From Sphingopyxis lindanitolerans (GTDB lineage: Bacteria; Pseudomonadota; Alphaproteobacteria; Sphingomonadales; Sphingomonadaceae), in contig NZ_CM009578.1 of NCBI RefSeq assembly GCF_002993885.1, positions 2,437,909 through 2,501,908 on the forward strand: a DNA stretch of 64,000 nucleotides, given 5' to 3'. The position numbers were made by a program, and so were the translations under genes. Below, piece after piece: positions 26,803 through 37,850 of this stretch; position 1 is the stretch's first letter; every line of letters begins with the position of its first letter. A model generated the notes under the pieces. It was given only the letters and a program-made list of their open reading frames with translations, made no database searches and was not told the origin of the DNA.

Positions 26803-27852
26803 TCAGGCGAGGTCCAGACTGGTCCATTGTTTGGCCAGATAGGCGACGCTGTCGCCGCTATGCACCACGGGGTCCTGGCGGACCGCGATCAGGAGCACAT
26901 CCATCGGCATCTTGACCGTGTCGACGACGATGCCGGTGAAATCGGTGATCGTTCCGATCGGTTCGCCTGCTTTCACTAGCGCTCCAGGGTTGAGATCGGA
27001 CTGCCACAGCCCGCCCACATCGACGTTCAGATGACCCCGCGAGGTCACGAGCCGCGAATGCGACGATCCGGTCGTCTTATGATCGGCGGACAATATCCCA
27101 AGCTCGGCGCAGACGCCGAAATAGCACTGGACGCCGAACCGGACCTCGTCGGGGGTCGAGCGCTGGGCGACGCCGAACTCGATCATGAATGCGGGAATGC
27201 CTTGCGCCATCGCCTGATAATCGAGCGCCCCCGCGTGGTGACCGGGATGTTCGTCCGCTCCCGGTCCGACCCGCATGTGGCAGATCGCAAAAGGTTCGAA
27301 GATGCGCATGAAGGGATAGAGATCGGACGGCTCGACCGGACTGTTCGGCGGCAGCTTGTAGACGCCGTAGATCTTGCTGCAGAAATCGGTTCCCTGGGCA
27401 TGCATGCTCAGCAGCAGATCGGGCCGAACCGCGACGATTTCGCTGAACAGGCGGTGCGCCATGCGCTCGGTGATGAAGCCCTCGGGACGGCCGGGAAAGG
27501 AAGTGTCAAGATTTTGCCCGAAATCCTGCTGGGTCGCCCAAGTCCGGCTTTCCAGCGCCAGCGGATTGCCGCTCGCGGTGAAGACTATATTTCCTGCCAT
27601 CTGGCTGGGGGCGAGCTGCCGACAAAATTCGATACCGGCGACGATGGCGCAGACTTCGGTGCCATGTACCTGACCATTGATCCACAGCGTAGGGCCGGGC
27701 TCGCGTCCGACGACGACGACATAGCTCAGCGCAATATCTGCCCCCGTTGCACGGCTGCCAAGCTGAATCCGGCCGCGATGCAGGGTGCCGCGCGGTGCGG
27801 TGTCGAGCAGGTCCTTGATAACGTGGGTCGGTCCGGCGGTTTGCGATGGCAT
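26803..27852 (-). CDS. Succinylglutamate desuccinylase/aspartoacylase family deacylase
   Basis: 349 residues. The zinc site of the M14-like AstE/AspA family is visible: His and Glu in INGQVHGTEVCAIVAG (about 58-72) and His in LLLSMHAQGTDF (about 150-160); FMIEFGVAQRST contains a candidate catalytic Glu. A C-terminal beta domain (LVKAGEPIGTITDFTGIVVD) resembles the biotinyl-like domain of this family. It likely cleaves an N-acyl or ester bond in the cytoplasm. It is convergent with operon A and divergent from module B. Confidence 0.88.
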   Translation of the reverse strand: MPSQTAGPTHVIKDLLDTAPRGTLHRGRIQLGSRATGADIALSYVVVVGREPGPTLWINGQVHGTEVCAIVAGIEFCRQLAPSQMAGNIVFTASGNPLALESRTWATQQDFGQNLDTSFPGRPEGFITERMAHRLFSEIVAVRPDLLLSMHAQGTDFCSKIYGVYKLPPNSPVEPSDLYPFMRIFEPFAICHMRVGPGADEHPGHHAGALDYQAMAQGIPAFMIEFGVAQRSTPDEVRFGVQCYFGVCAELGILSADHKTTGSSHSRLVTSRGHLNVDVGGLWQSDLNPGALVKAGEPIGTITDFTGIVVDTVKMPMDVLLIAVRQDPVVHSGDSVAYLAKQWTSLDLA

Positions 27853-27904
27853 TGTCAGATCCTGTAGCTGGGGGACGTGCGGCGTGAGATTAGGTTCGCC
27901 ATTC

Positions 27905-27966
27905 CCATAGTGACTCTAATTGAAATTTCAAATAGCCTTTTGTGACATGTCATTTCGTGACATGGA
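27905..27966. promoter_or_regulatory. AT-rich divergent promoter region with palindromes
   Basis: Lies between the deacylase and the MFS gene of module B. It contains TGACATGTCA, a perfect 10-base palindrome near 27943-27952, and a 20-base box at 27914-27933 that recurs with two mismatches at 29288-29307, ahead of receptor B. The half-site is related to the ATGTCA motif of receptor A. Confidence 0.55.
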
Positions 27967-28002
27967 TGCGACCGGCGATTGCGGCATGGGAGTGGGGTTA
28001 TC

Positions 28003-29286
28003 GTGAACGACAAAGCCAAGCATGTTTCGGTGCTGATTCTCACGGCAGCGGTCATTCTTTCCTACATCGATCGCAGCGCGCTGTTTCTGCTCATTGGCGA
28101 GGTCGAGCGCGATATCCCCATGTCGCTCGTGCAGCAAAGCTGGTTGCTCGGCGGGGGTTTCGCGATCGCTTATGGCGTCGCTGCATTTCCGGCAGGTGTC
28201 CTGCTCGACCGCTTCTCGCGACGTCACATTCTGTTCTGGGCGGTTGCCGGTTGGAGCCTGTTCACGCTTCTCTCCGGTTTTTGCGATGATTATGTGTCGC
28301 TGCTGATTTGCCGGGCGGGGGTTGGCGTCGGGGAAGCAATGCTCGCACCGGGAGCCTACTCGTTGATCCGGAGCTATTATGATGGCCGGGCGAGGGTGCG
28401 GGCGTTTTCGACGTTCAGCATTGGCAATGCTGTCGGCGGCGGGATAGCGTTACTTGTGACAGGCGCGCTGTTGCAGTTCCCGGTGTCTCTGCCGGGCTTG
28501 TCTTCGGGTGACGCATCATGGCGCACCGCGCTGATTTTGATCGGCCTGGCCGGGTTGGTTTTCTCGTTTCTGCTGCTCGCGCTTCATGAACCGGTGCACA
28601 GCGATGCTGCGACAATTGTGGCGCAACCGATATGGCCCCACCTGCGAGAGCATCTCGGCCTATATGCGATTGCATATGCTGCGCAGGCGGCGATGGGCGC
28701 GTCGCTATTTGGGTTCATGGCTTGGGCGCCCAGCTTTTTGATAAGCTCCTACAATTGGTCGGCGTCGCATGTCGGCGAGACGTTCGGACAATTGCAACTG
28801 GTTGCCTCACTCGCTGGACTGGCGATGGGTACCCTTGTCCTTCAGGCCTTGGCGGCTCGAAAAGCAATATCAGCTGTCGCCGTGTTTGGCGCCATATTGG
28901 CCTGTAGCTCCGGATGCGCGATGCTGGGCTTCAGTCTCGTCGGGACAGATACGACCATATGGGCCTTTCTGGCGCTCATGTTGTTCTGCTTCCCAGGTGT
29001 TGCGCTGGTTAATGCGCTTGCTCTGGCGCACATCACGCCAGTGGGTCTGATGGCTCGCATGTCGTCGATCAGCTTCATCTTGGCCAGCTCCATCGGCGCC
29101 TCGATTGGTCCGGCGCTGATCACGTTGTTCGGCCAGGGTGCCTCGGAGACCGGGGGCAAGCCTGATCTTGGGCAAGGTATCGCTATCGGCTCTGCCGTCC
29201 CCATGCTTGTCGCCGCGTTACTTTGGGCAGCCTATGCGCTCTTGGTCCGGAGGCAAAACGCACAATCGCCGTTGGAAATGTCATAA
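28003..29286 (+). CDS. MFS transporter, module B
   Basis: 427 residues with twelve predicted helices. Family marks are LTAAVILSYIDRSALFLLIG in helix 1, FPAGVLLDRFSRRHILFWAV in the helix 2-3 loop and CRAGVGVGEAMLAPGAYSLI in helix 4, a pattern shared with organic-anion and aromatic-acid carriers. The start is GTG behind GGAGTGGGG; a longer TTG start is less likely. By eye its codons use more A and T than the core genes to the left, consistent with transfer. It is followed by receptor B after a short promoter-like gap. Confidence 0.88.
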   Translation: MNDKAKHVSVLILTAAVILSYIDRSALFLLIGEVERDIPMSLVQQSWLLGGGFAIAYGVAAFPAGVLLDRFSRRHILFWAVAGWSLFTLLSGFCDDYVSLLICRAGVGVGEAMLAPGAYSLIRSYYDGRARVRAFSTFSIGNAVGGGIALLVTGALLQFPVSLPGLSSGDASWRTALILIGLAGLVFSFLLLALHEPVHSDAATIVAQPIWPHLREHLGLYAIAYAAQAAMGASLFGFMAWAPSFLISSYNWSASHVGETFGQLQLVASLAGLAMGTLVLQALAARKAISAVAVFGAILACSSGCAMLGFSLVGTDTTIWAFLALMLFCFPGVALVNALALAHITPVGLMARMSSISFILASSIGASIGPALITLFGQGASETGGKPDLGQGIAIGSAVPMLVAALLWAAYALLVRRQNAQSPLEMS

Positions 29287-29287
29287 A

Positions 29288-29307
29288 CTCTAATTGACAT
29301 TTCATAT
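29288..29307. promoter_or_regulatory. Promoter box ahead of receptor B, copy of the box at 27914-27933
   Basis: Twenty bases starting CTCTAATTGA match the box upstream of the MFS gene at 18 of 20 positions. It lies 48 bases before receptor B and contains TTGACA, a possible minus-35. The repeat suggests that the same regulator controls both promoters. Confidence 0.5.
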
Positions 29308-29354
29308 AAGCGTTCATAACATGTCTTTCCATTCTTGAAACGGAAGGGGCGGGC

Positions 29355-31595
29355 ATGAAGGCGAGAATTTTGCAATGTGCGTCGATCGGTGCACTTTTGT
29401 TCAGCTCCAGCGTTCGGGCAGAACAGGCGGTTGAAACGGACAGCCCGCCGCCGGCAGAAATCGCAGCCGAAAGCGTTCAGGATATCGTTGTAACCGCCCA
29501 GCGGCGAAACGAGAGCCTGTCCACAGCGCCGATTTCGATCAGTGCCTTTTCCGGCGAAGCGCTGCAAAAGTCCGACATCAACGGGATCTCGGACCTGTAT
29601 CTGCACACGCCCAACGTGACTTTCAACACGTCGACCGGCGCGGCCCAGATCTTCATTCGCGGCGCCGGCACTGCGGTAGCGTCCTTCTCCGTCGACAGCA
29701 GCGTTGCGGTCAGTCTGGACGGCGTCAACCTGTCACGGCCCGCTGCAGCGTTGGTCGACTATTTCGATGTCGAGCGGGTCGAGCTGGTGCGCGGGCCGCA
29801 GGGGACGCTTTACGGTCGCAATGCGAGCGCGGGTGTACTGAACATCCTGAGCAAGCGACCGACGCGCAATGTCGAGGCTTATGTCACGGCAACATATGGT
29901 TCGTTTGACCGCCGGGAGATCAAGGGCGCGCTGAGCGGTCCTATCGGCGAGAATTGGGCGGCGCGGGTTGCCGGTCGGATTCGCCGCGACGATGGAATTA
30001 CGCAAGACCTCGACCAAAGAGGAACAAACGCGTCCGACAAATCGGACGTAGATGCGGTTCGCGTGACGCTTGACTCCTCGGGCTATGAAAAGATCGGGGT
30101 GAAGCTCACGGCCGATTATGTTTATCAGCGCCAAGGTAGCCAGACGCTGCGACCCCTCGATCCTTCGGGGCAGGCGCAGGCGCTTGGCGCCCTGACACCT
30201 TCGGGCTTTCACCAGACCCGCAACAATAGTGCCGCACGCAATGATACCAGGACATATGGCGTCGCGGCCGAACTGAACATTGATCTTGGACCTGTCGAAT
30301 TAATATCGATCACGGGGGTGCGAAGGCTGTCCCAGCATTTTGCCATCAATACCGATGGCACGGAGGCAGCGGTAACCGAGACATTTGCGAACCAGCGTCA
30401 GACGCAGTTCTCGCAGGAGGTCAGGCTTCAGTCGGTCGCGGAGGAAAAATTCTCCTGGATATTGGGGGGATATTTTCTGCGCGATCGGGTAAATGGCGAG
30501 TTGGCGATCAACCGGTTCTCCGGCGTCGGTGCGACGCCGGCAACGCAGGTGGTGCCGGACGGGAGAAGTCGCACCAGTGCCTATGCAGCGTTCGCTGACG
30601 GTACCGTTGAGCTGGCCGACCAGGTCGATTTGACCCTTGGTGCCCGTTATTCGCGCGAAGATAAGCGGATCCGCCGCGAGTTCCTGCTGGTTAGCGGGGT
30701 AGCCGGCGGATTGAATGCCCCCCAGCTTGCGCCAGTGGGGCTGCGCATATTGCGCTTCGACGCCCCGAGTTACGAGGCTTTTTCGCCTCGGGCGGTTCTG
30801 ACGTATCGACCGAGCCCCGATATTACGATTTACGGATCGGCAACCAAGGGCTTCAAGTCGGGGGGCACGGGGCAGGCGGACGTCCTTGTCGCGCTCGGTA
30901 CGTTTGCGGCCCCTTTCGCTAACGAGCAGCTCTGGGCCTATGAGATGGGCATAAAGGCGCATGCCTTCGATCGGAAGCTGTTCGGCAGTTTGACGGCATT
31001 TCTCTATGACTACAGCGACCTGCAAGTGACCACATTCCAGAATGGCTTGAATGTCATTCAAAATGCGGCGACCGCGCGGCCCAAGGGCCTGGAGATGGAG
31101 TTGCGAGCGCGGCCCGCGCCCAATGTGACCCTCGGCTTCACAGGCTCCTATCTCGACGCACGCTACGGCAAGTTCATGTCCAGTCTCAACAATGTCCCGA
31201 AAGATGCGTCCGGCAACCGGATGATCTCATCGCCGAAATGGACGGCGGGTGCGACCGGCGAATATGTCGCGAATGTGCCAGGTGGCAGCACCCTTTCCTT
31301 CAACGCATCGCTCAATTATCGTTCAGCGGTCGACTTCATCCAGTTTAACTTCCCCCTGAACCGCCAGAAGGCGGTTACGCTGTTGAATGCGCGCGTGACA
31401 TGGGCCTCGCCCGACGAGCGCTACGCCTTGTCGCTGTTCGGGAAAAATCTGACCAACGTCCGGTATCTCCACAATATCGTGACCTTCACCAGCGTCACCG
31501 CGCCTGCGGCGCTGCCACTTTTTCCTCAAGGCACGAGTCTTGGCTATCCGGCCGAGGGGCGGTCGGTGAACGTCGAAGCTACGGTCCGTTTTTAG
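29355..31595 (+). CDS. TonB-dependent receptor B
   Basis: 746 residues with a signal peptide (about 1-22, ending SSSVRA), a TonB-box-like DIVVTAQRRNE, a plug domain (VERVELVRGPQGTLYGRNAS, then AGVLNILSKRP, about 131-162) and a barrel ending VEATVRF with the terminal Phe. Inner marks include YGSATKGFKSGG and NLTNVRYLHN, typical of the sphingomonad receptor group for non-siderophore compounds. The ATG follows AAGGGGCGGG. Six downstream genes on the same strand encode CoA-dependent catabolism, so the substrate is probably a carboxylic acid. Confidence 0.92.
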   Translation: MKARILQCASIGALLFSSSVRAEQAVETDSPPPAEIAAESVQDIVVTAQRRNESLSTAPISISAFSGEALQKSDINGISDLYLHTPNVTFNTSTGAAQIFIRGAGTAVASFSVDSSVAVSLDGVNLSRPAAALVDYFDVERVELVRGPQGTLYGRNASAGVLNILSKRPTRNVEAYVTATYGSFDRREIKGALSGPIGENWAARVAGRIRRDDGITQDLDQRGTNASDKSDVDAVRVTLDSSGYEKIGVKLTADYVYQRQGSQTLRPLDPSGQAQALGALTPSGFHQTRNNSAARNDTRTYGVAAELNIDLGPVELISITGVRRLSQHFAINTDGTEAAVTETFANQRQTQFSQEVRLQSVAEEKFSWILGGYFLRDRVNGELAINRFSGVGATPATQVVPDGRSRTSAYAAFADGTVELADQVDLTLGARYSREDKRIRREFLLVSGVAGGLNAPQLAPVGLRILRFDAPSYEAFSPRAVLTYRPSPDITIYGSATKGFKSGGTGQADVLVALGTFAAPFANEQLWAYEMGIKAHAFDRKLFGSLTAFLYDYSDLQVTTFQNGLNVIQNAATARPKGLEMELRARPAPNVTLGFTGSYLDARYGKFMSSLNNVPKDASGNRMISSPKWTAGATGEYVANVPGGSTLSFNASLNYRSAVDFIQFNFPLNRQKAVTLLNARVTWASPDERYALSLFGKNLTNVRYLHNIVTFTSVTAPAALPLFPQGTSLGYPAEGRSVNVEATVRF

Positions 31596-31605
31596 GAGCA
31601 TGTGC

Positions 31606-31938
31606 ATGCAACCAATGCTTTATCTTCTCAAACCTGCGGACGAAGACCCGCCGGTCGTCTGTCCCGAGTCTGCCTTGGTGGAGGGGCTCCTGGTCTATTA
31701 TCCAGCGATCCTTGATGCCGTAGGTGTGAAGCGCATCGGCTTCGCGCGGCCGCGCCCGGATCTCGTGGCGGCGCTCGGGGAGGCCTATCAGGGTGCGCCC
31801 GTCCTGCATTTTCCGAAAGGCGCCGAAACACCTGCCGACGCGGAGGCGACACCTGAAGGCGAGCGTTTTCTGGCGGGGCCGGACGCCATTGCATCCTATT
31901 TTGCGAGTCTGGGATTGGCAGGTCGATTGGCATCATGA
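31606..31938 (+). CDS. DUF3088-like small protein
   Basis: 110 residues beginning MQPMLYLLKPADEDPPVVC. The opening (LxLLKPxxEDP), the segment CPESALVEGLLVYYPAILD and the following KRIGFARPRPDLVAALGEA match my recollection of the DUF3088 family, a thioredoxin-fold group of unknown role. It starts seven bases after AGGAG, and its stop overlaps the start of the enoyl-CoA hydratase (ATGA). Function unknown, but it is placed inside the beta-oxidation operon. Confidence 0.65.
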   Translation: MQPMLYLLKPADEDPPVVCPESALVEGLLVYYPAILDAVGVKRIGFARPRPDLVAALGEAYQGAPVLHFPKGAETPADAEATPEGERFLAGPDAIASYFASLGLAGRLAS

Positions 31939-32720
31939 CGACCGATCCCGGGGCTCCCGCAAATGAATGCATAAACGCGGCACTGCCTGCCGTACTTCAT
32001 GATGTCCATGATGGTGTGGGCAGCATTACCCTCAACCGTCCCGGCAAGCGCAATGCGATGACGCCGGAGATGTTCGACCTGTTCAATGCAGCGATGCAGT
32101 CGCACGAGGCCGACGACGATGTGCGCGCGATCCTGATCCTCGGCGAAGGCGCTGCCTTCTGTGCGGGCGGCGATCTTGGCATGATCGATGCCGCGAACAA
32201 GGGGACCGTGGACGCCGAGGCGCTCGATCTCGATTTCTTTCAGCCCGGGCTGATCACCAAGCCTATCATCTGCGGGATCAGCGGGGCATGCGTCGGCGAA
32301 GGTGTCGCCATGGCGCTGGCGAGCGACATCGTTATCTGCGGGCGCTCGGCGCGCTTTGCTCTGCCTGAAGTCGCGCTTGGCATTCCTCCCGTCGATATTC
32401 CGCTGCTTGCGGCGCGGCGTCTTGGCGCAAACCATATTCTCGAAGCGCTGCTGACCGGCGACTGGAAGGATTCGCAGTGGGCGGACAAGACGGGACTGGT
32501 CAACGAGGTCGTCGACGATGAGGCAGTCATTGCGACCGCATCCGCGCTCGCGCGGAAGGTTGCGGGCTTGCCCACATCGGTGGTCGCTCTCGTCAAATCG
32601 CTTGTCTATGAGGCGAGAGGCTGCGCCGATCCGGCGGCCCTGCGCACGCATGGTGCCGCGAGGCGGTCGCGCTTGCGCGAGGCCGCCCGCTACCCCTTCG
32701 CAAGGCCGATGAGAACATGA
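31935..32720 (+). CDS. Enoyl-CoA hydratase/isomerase family protein
   Basis: 261 residues of the crotonase fold. It hydrates or isomerises an unsaturated acyl-CoA. SITLNRPGKRNAMTPEMF (about 30-47) and GAAFCAGGDLGMIDAA (about 74-88) form the CoA and oxyanion-hole parts; GISGACVGEGVAMALASD supplies the second oxyanion glycine; ARFALPEVALGIPPVD holds a catalytic-type Glu. The last 40 residues are Arg/Ala-rich. It is coupled by four-base overlaps to the genes on both sides. Confidence 0.9.
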   Translation: MTTDPGAPANECINAALPAVLHDVHDGVGSITLNRPGKRNAMTPEMFDLFNAAMQSHEADDDVRAILILGEGAAFCAGGDLGMIDAANKGTVDAEALDLDFFQPGLITKPIICGISGACVGEGVAMALASDIVICGRSARFALPEVALGIPPVDIPLLAARRLGANHILEALLTGDWKDSQWADKTGLVNEVVDDEAVIATASALARKVAGLPTSVVALVKSLVYEARGCADPAALRTHGAARRSRLREAARYPFARPMRT

Positions 32721-34087
32721 TGCAAGCAAGTCTGCACCAACCCGAACTCGAGCATCTGACGGGCGAAGCGCTTCGCGACCGCCAGCTCGTGAAATTGCGC
32801 AGCCAGTTGCTGCGCGTCTATCGGGATTCGCCTTATTACCGGGACAAGTTCGATGCGGCGGGGGTGGACCCGCTGCGATTCCAGGGCTGGGACGATTATG
32901 CCCGCTATCCCTTTTTCGACAAGGAGGAGGAAAGGCTCAGCCAGGAGCGGTCGCGCGAGGTGATGGGACATCCCTTCGGGATGCATGTGACCTGTGACGT
33001 CCGAGACATCAACCGGGTCAGCGCATCTTCCGGAACGACCGGAGCGCCGACCTATATCGGCTATACCGCGAACGACCGCGCGGTGTCGCAGGATCATGTC
33101 GCGCGCATGATGGCCCGGGCCGGGCTGGTCCGCGGCGATCGCGTGCTGTTCGCCGGCGTCATGAGCATGTGGATCGTCGGGATCCCGGCGGTGGACGCGC
33201 TCCTCAATCTCGGTTTCTGCGTCATCCCGATCGGGGGTCTGGCGACCACCGAGCGCTTCGCGCAGACTGCGATCGACACGCGCCCCGACATGATGATGTG
33301 CACACCCTCCTATGCCTTGCACCTGATCAAGTCGGTCCCCCAGAAAACCCGCTGGCGCACCGAGGAATTCGGTATCCGCAAGTTGATCGTCTTCGGCGAG
33401 CCGGGCGGCGGTATACCCGAAATCCGCGAACAGCTTTCGGCGGGCTTCGGCGGCGCTGAAATCTACGACATGTCGGGCGGCACCGGCTGTACGAACCCGC
33501 TCGGTCTTTCGTGCGAGGCGCACAACGGCATCCATATCTTCGGCAACGACAACGCGCTGATGGAAATATTGGACCAGGACCTCAACCCGCTGCCGATCGA
33601 AAACGGGGTCGAGGGGGAAGTGGTATTCACGGGCCTGGTCAAGGAGTGCCAGCCGCTCATCCGGTGGCGCGACAAGGATCTGATCCGGGTCTTCACCGAT
33701 CCATGCCCGTGCGGGCGTCCGGGACCGCGCATCGAATTTCGCGGACGGATCGACGACATGCTGCTGGTGAAAGGCGTCAATGTCTTTCCCAATGCGGTTC
33801 GCGATGTGGTGGCGGCGAGCTCGGACCTCGTCGGCGGCGATATCCAGATAATGCGCTATTCCGCCTCGGCGGTCGTCGAGGCCCCGGTCGATGTCCAGGT
33901 GTGCCTGAAGCCCGGAGTCGCGCTGGAGACGCGCGCGCGCCTGGCGCAGGAGCTCGAGGCGGCGATCCAGAACAAGCTTCGCTTTCGCGCCCGCGTCCAA
34001 CTGGTCGAGCCGGACGATTTCTCGATGGAATATGGGGCGACCGGCAAGGCGAAGCTGGTGCGCACCTTGGACCGACCGGGCGCTTGA
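32717..34087 (+). CDS. Phenylacetate-CoA ligase-like (PaaK family) acyl-CoA ligase
   Basis: 456 residues of the adenylate-forming PaaK group, which activates aryl or other carboxylates with ATP and CoA. The nucleotide-binding motif is VSASSGTTGAPTYIGYT (about 97-113). YDMSGGTGCTNPLGLSCEAH (about 251-270) and VEGEVVFTGLVKECQPLIRW precede the hinge RIDDMLLVKGVNVFPNAVRD (about 345-364), the PaaK C-terminal signature. A CPCGRPGPRI segment before the hinge is the usual zinc-like Cys pair. It is translationally coupled to the hydratase. The real substrate is unknown. Confidence 0.9.
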   Translation: MMQASLHQPELEHLTGEALRDRQLVKLRSQLLRVYRDSPYYRDKFDAAGVDPLRFQGWDDYARYPFFDKEEERLSQERSREVMGHPFGMHVTCDVRDINRVSASSGTTGAPTYIGYTANDRAVSQDHVARMMARAGLVRGDRVLFAGVMSMWIVGIPAVDALLNLGFCVIPIGGLATTERFAQTAIDTRPDMMMCTPSYALHLIKSVPQKTRWRTEEFGIRKLIVFGEPGGGIPEIREQLSAGFGGAEIYDMSGGTGCTNPLGLSCEAHNGIHIFGNDNALMEILDQDLNPLPIENGVEGEVVFTGLVKECQPLIRWRDKDLIRVFTDPCPCGRPGPRIEFRGRIDDMLLVKGVNVFPNAVRDVVAASSDLVGGDIQIMRYSASAVVEAPVDVQVCLKPGVALETRARLAQELEAAIQNKLRFRARVQLVEPDDFSMEYGATGKAKLVRTLDRPGA

Positions 34088-34204
34088 TCGCTGCCGCCGA
34101 AGAGAAGGGCGGTCGCCATCGCGGCAGACGTCGGTAACGTTCCGGATAGCGCCGATGCCACGGTCGTGTTGCATCGTGGCAGATGATTTTTCAGGGAATG
34201 GGTT

Positions 34205-35935
<1,731 letters not shown>

Positions 35936-35955
35936 TCGAGAAAGTCTAGAGTCTG

Positions 35956-37746
35956 ATGACAATCGAAGTCGAGGATCTGCGGGAGGTGCACCTGCTGCGC
36001 CTGTCGAACGGGCCGGCCAACATTCTCTCGGTCGCCACCGGGGTCGTCGCGTCGCTGGGGGCCGCGCTGGCCCGCGCCCAGGTCGCACCCGAGTGCCGCG
36101 GGGTCGTAATGACCGGCGCCCGCGACATTTTTTGCGGCGGCGCGGATCTTGGCGACCTTGGCCGCGCGGACGATCTGCGCGCGCTGTTCGATGCCATCGA
36201 ATGGTCCGATATTCCCGTGGTCATGGCGATCGGCGGCCCGGCCCTTGGCGGCGGGGTCGAACTGGCGCTTGCCGGCCACTGGCGCGTCGCCGTGCGAACC
36301 GCCCAGTTCGCTCTTCCCGAAGCGGGTCTTGGCCTGCTCCCGGGGCTGGGCGGAACGCAGCGGCTGCCGCGTCTCGTCGGTGCCGAGCGCGCGCTGGACT
36401 TCATGTTGTCGGGGCAGCGGATAACCGCCGAGGCCGCGCTCGCCGCAGGGCTGATCGACGCCATCGTCGACGGCGACGTGGTGGACGCCGCGATCCGGTT
36501 CGTGCGCGATGGACGGGTGCCGCTGCGCAGGACGTGCACGCGGCCGCCGCCGCCCGATGCCGCGACCGCGGCCGCGGCGCGGCGGCAAACGCTTCGCTCG
36601 AGCCTCAACCGGGCGCCCGAGCGCATCGTAGATTGTGTCGCGAACCTGTCGACCGATTTTGCCGCGGGCCTGCGGCTCGAAGCGCAATGGCTCGACGAGC
36701 TGGTGGCGTCGGACGCGTCGCGGGGACTGCGGCATGCGTTTTTCGCTCATCGGGCCGCGATGCATATTCCTGGACTGGATAAGCGACGCAAAGTGGGCCC
36801 GCCCGCGACGGCGCATATTCTGGGGCGCTGCACGCATGCGCGGCACATCGCGGCCAGATTGAAGGCCTCGGGCGTCGCAGTATCGCAAGGCGAGCCGGGA
36901 GAGGGCATTGGCAATCCTGAGTTGCTCGTCATGGCGGCCGAAGCAGAGGGCGCGCCGGAGGCGCCAGTTGCCGAAGCTGGCGCAATTACCGCCTTGCCGC
37001 GGGGTGCCGCGGCATTGCTTGGTGGGAGCGGTGTAGGCGATGCGAAAGCCGACCAAGCAGCAGCAAAGCAGGTCCAATTTCATTGCGTCGGCGGGGGCGT
37101 GCTGATGGAGGTGATCCGGACCCCGCGCACCGCGCCCGCCGCATTGGCGGCGATGGCCGCCTTGGGCAAGGCGATGGGCAAGACCGTCATCATGTCCGGC
37201 GATCGCGGCGGTTCGATTTTCGAGCGGCTGGCTGAGGCCTATGTCGCGCCAGTTCGCTCGCTCTTGGCAACGGGCACGCCAGGAGAGCGCATCGATCGCG
37301 CGATGACGCGATGGGGCATGGCGCAAGGACCCGTCGCGGCGGGCTTGGTTGGTTCTCCAACCGCCGGAATAGCCCTCGAGGCGGACATGTATCCCAGCGT
37401 GGCGAGCGACGCGCAAATTGTCGAACTCTGTTTGCTTCACCTCATCAACGAAGGTGCGCATCTGATCGCCGAGGGCGTCGCGTGGCGCTCGGCCGACATC
37501 GAAATTGTCGCCCTGGAAGGGCTTGGATTCCCGCGCGAGCGCGGCGGACCGATGTTTGAAGCCGATCGGATCGGTCTTCCCGGCATCCTCGCGCGGCTGC
37601 GAACGCTTCACGCCGAGGGAAAGCTGGCCCGCGAACCGGCAGCACTGATCACCACGCTTGAACGGGGCAGCGCAGCGCTTGCCGGTCACGACGCCGCGGC
37701 AGGCGGAACGAGGCTCCATAGACGTGAGAAACAAGCTTTATCGTAG
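35956..37746 (+). CDS. FadB-like protein with intact hydratase and degenerate 3-hydroxyacyl-CoA dehydrogenase part
   Basis: 596 residues, versus about 700-730 for usual FadB/FadJ-type proteins. The N-terminal crotonase domain (1-185) is complete: RDIFCGGADLGDLG, GGPALGGGVELALAG and FALPEAGLGLLPGLGGTQRL keep both catalytic Glu positions. The C-terminal helical dehydrogenase parts are recognisable (MTRWGMAQGPVAAGLVGSP and EGLGFPRERGGPMFEADRIG). The NAD-binding segment between them is shortened: the GxGxMG loop is replaced by PPATAHILGRCTHARHIAAR, and the catalytic His-containing segment is not recognisable. It probably works only as a hydratase or scaffold. No frameshift is visible. Confidence 0.82.
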   Translation: MTIEVEDLREVHLLRLSNGPANILSVATGVVASLGAALARAQVAPECRGVVMTGARDIFCGGADLGDLGRADDLRALFDAIEWSDIPVVMAIGGPALGGGVELALAGHWRVAVRTAQFALPEAGLGLLPGLGGTQRLPRLVGAERALDFMLSGQRITAEAALAAGLIDAIVDGDVVDAAIRFVRDGRVPLRRTCTRPPPPDAATAAAARRQTLRSSLNRAPERIVDCVANLSTDFAAGLRLEAQWLDELVASDASRGLRHAFFAHRAAMHIPGLDKRRKVGPPATAHILGRCTHARHIAARLKASGVAVSQGEPGEGIGNPELLVMAAEAEGAPEAPVAEAGAITALPRGAAALLGGSGVGDAKADQAAAKQVQFHCVGGGVLMEVIRTPRTAPAALAAMAALGKAMGKTVIMSGDRGGSIFERLAEAYVAPVRSLLATGTPGERIDRAMTRWGMAQGPVAAGLVGSPTAGIALEADMYPSVASDAQIVELCLLHLINEGAHLIAEGVAWRSADIEIVALEGLGFPRERGGPMFEADRIGLPGILARLRTLHAEGKLAREPAALITTLERGSAALAGHDAAAGGTRLHRREKQALS

Positions 37747-37850
37747 ATTTATATTCTACACTGAAGTGAAAAACTGTCTCCACGTGCGACAATCGCGATG
37801 CGCTAGAGATCTGATCGTACAGCGTGTTTCGCAACAGAAGGCATTTGACC

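Noticed and set aside
36747..37130. Frameshift as explanation for the odd middle of the FadB-like protein
   Set aside because: Neither of the other two frames in this stretch gives a Rossmann motif, and homology resumes in the same frame afterwards, so divergence or deletion is more likely.
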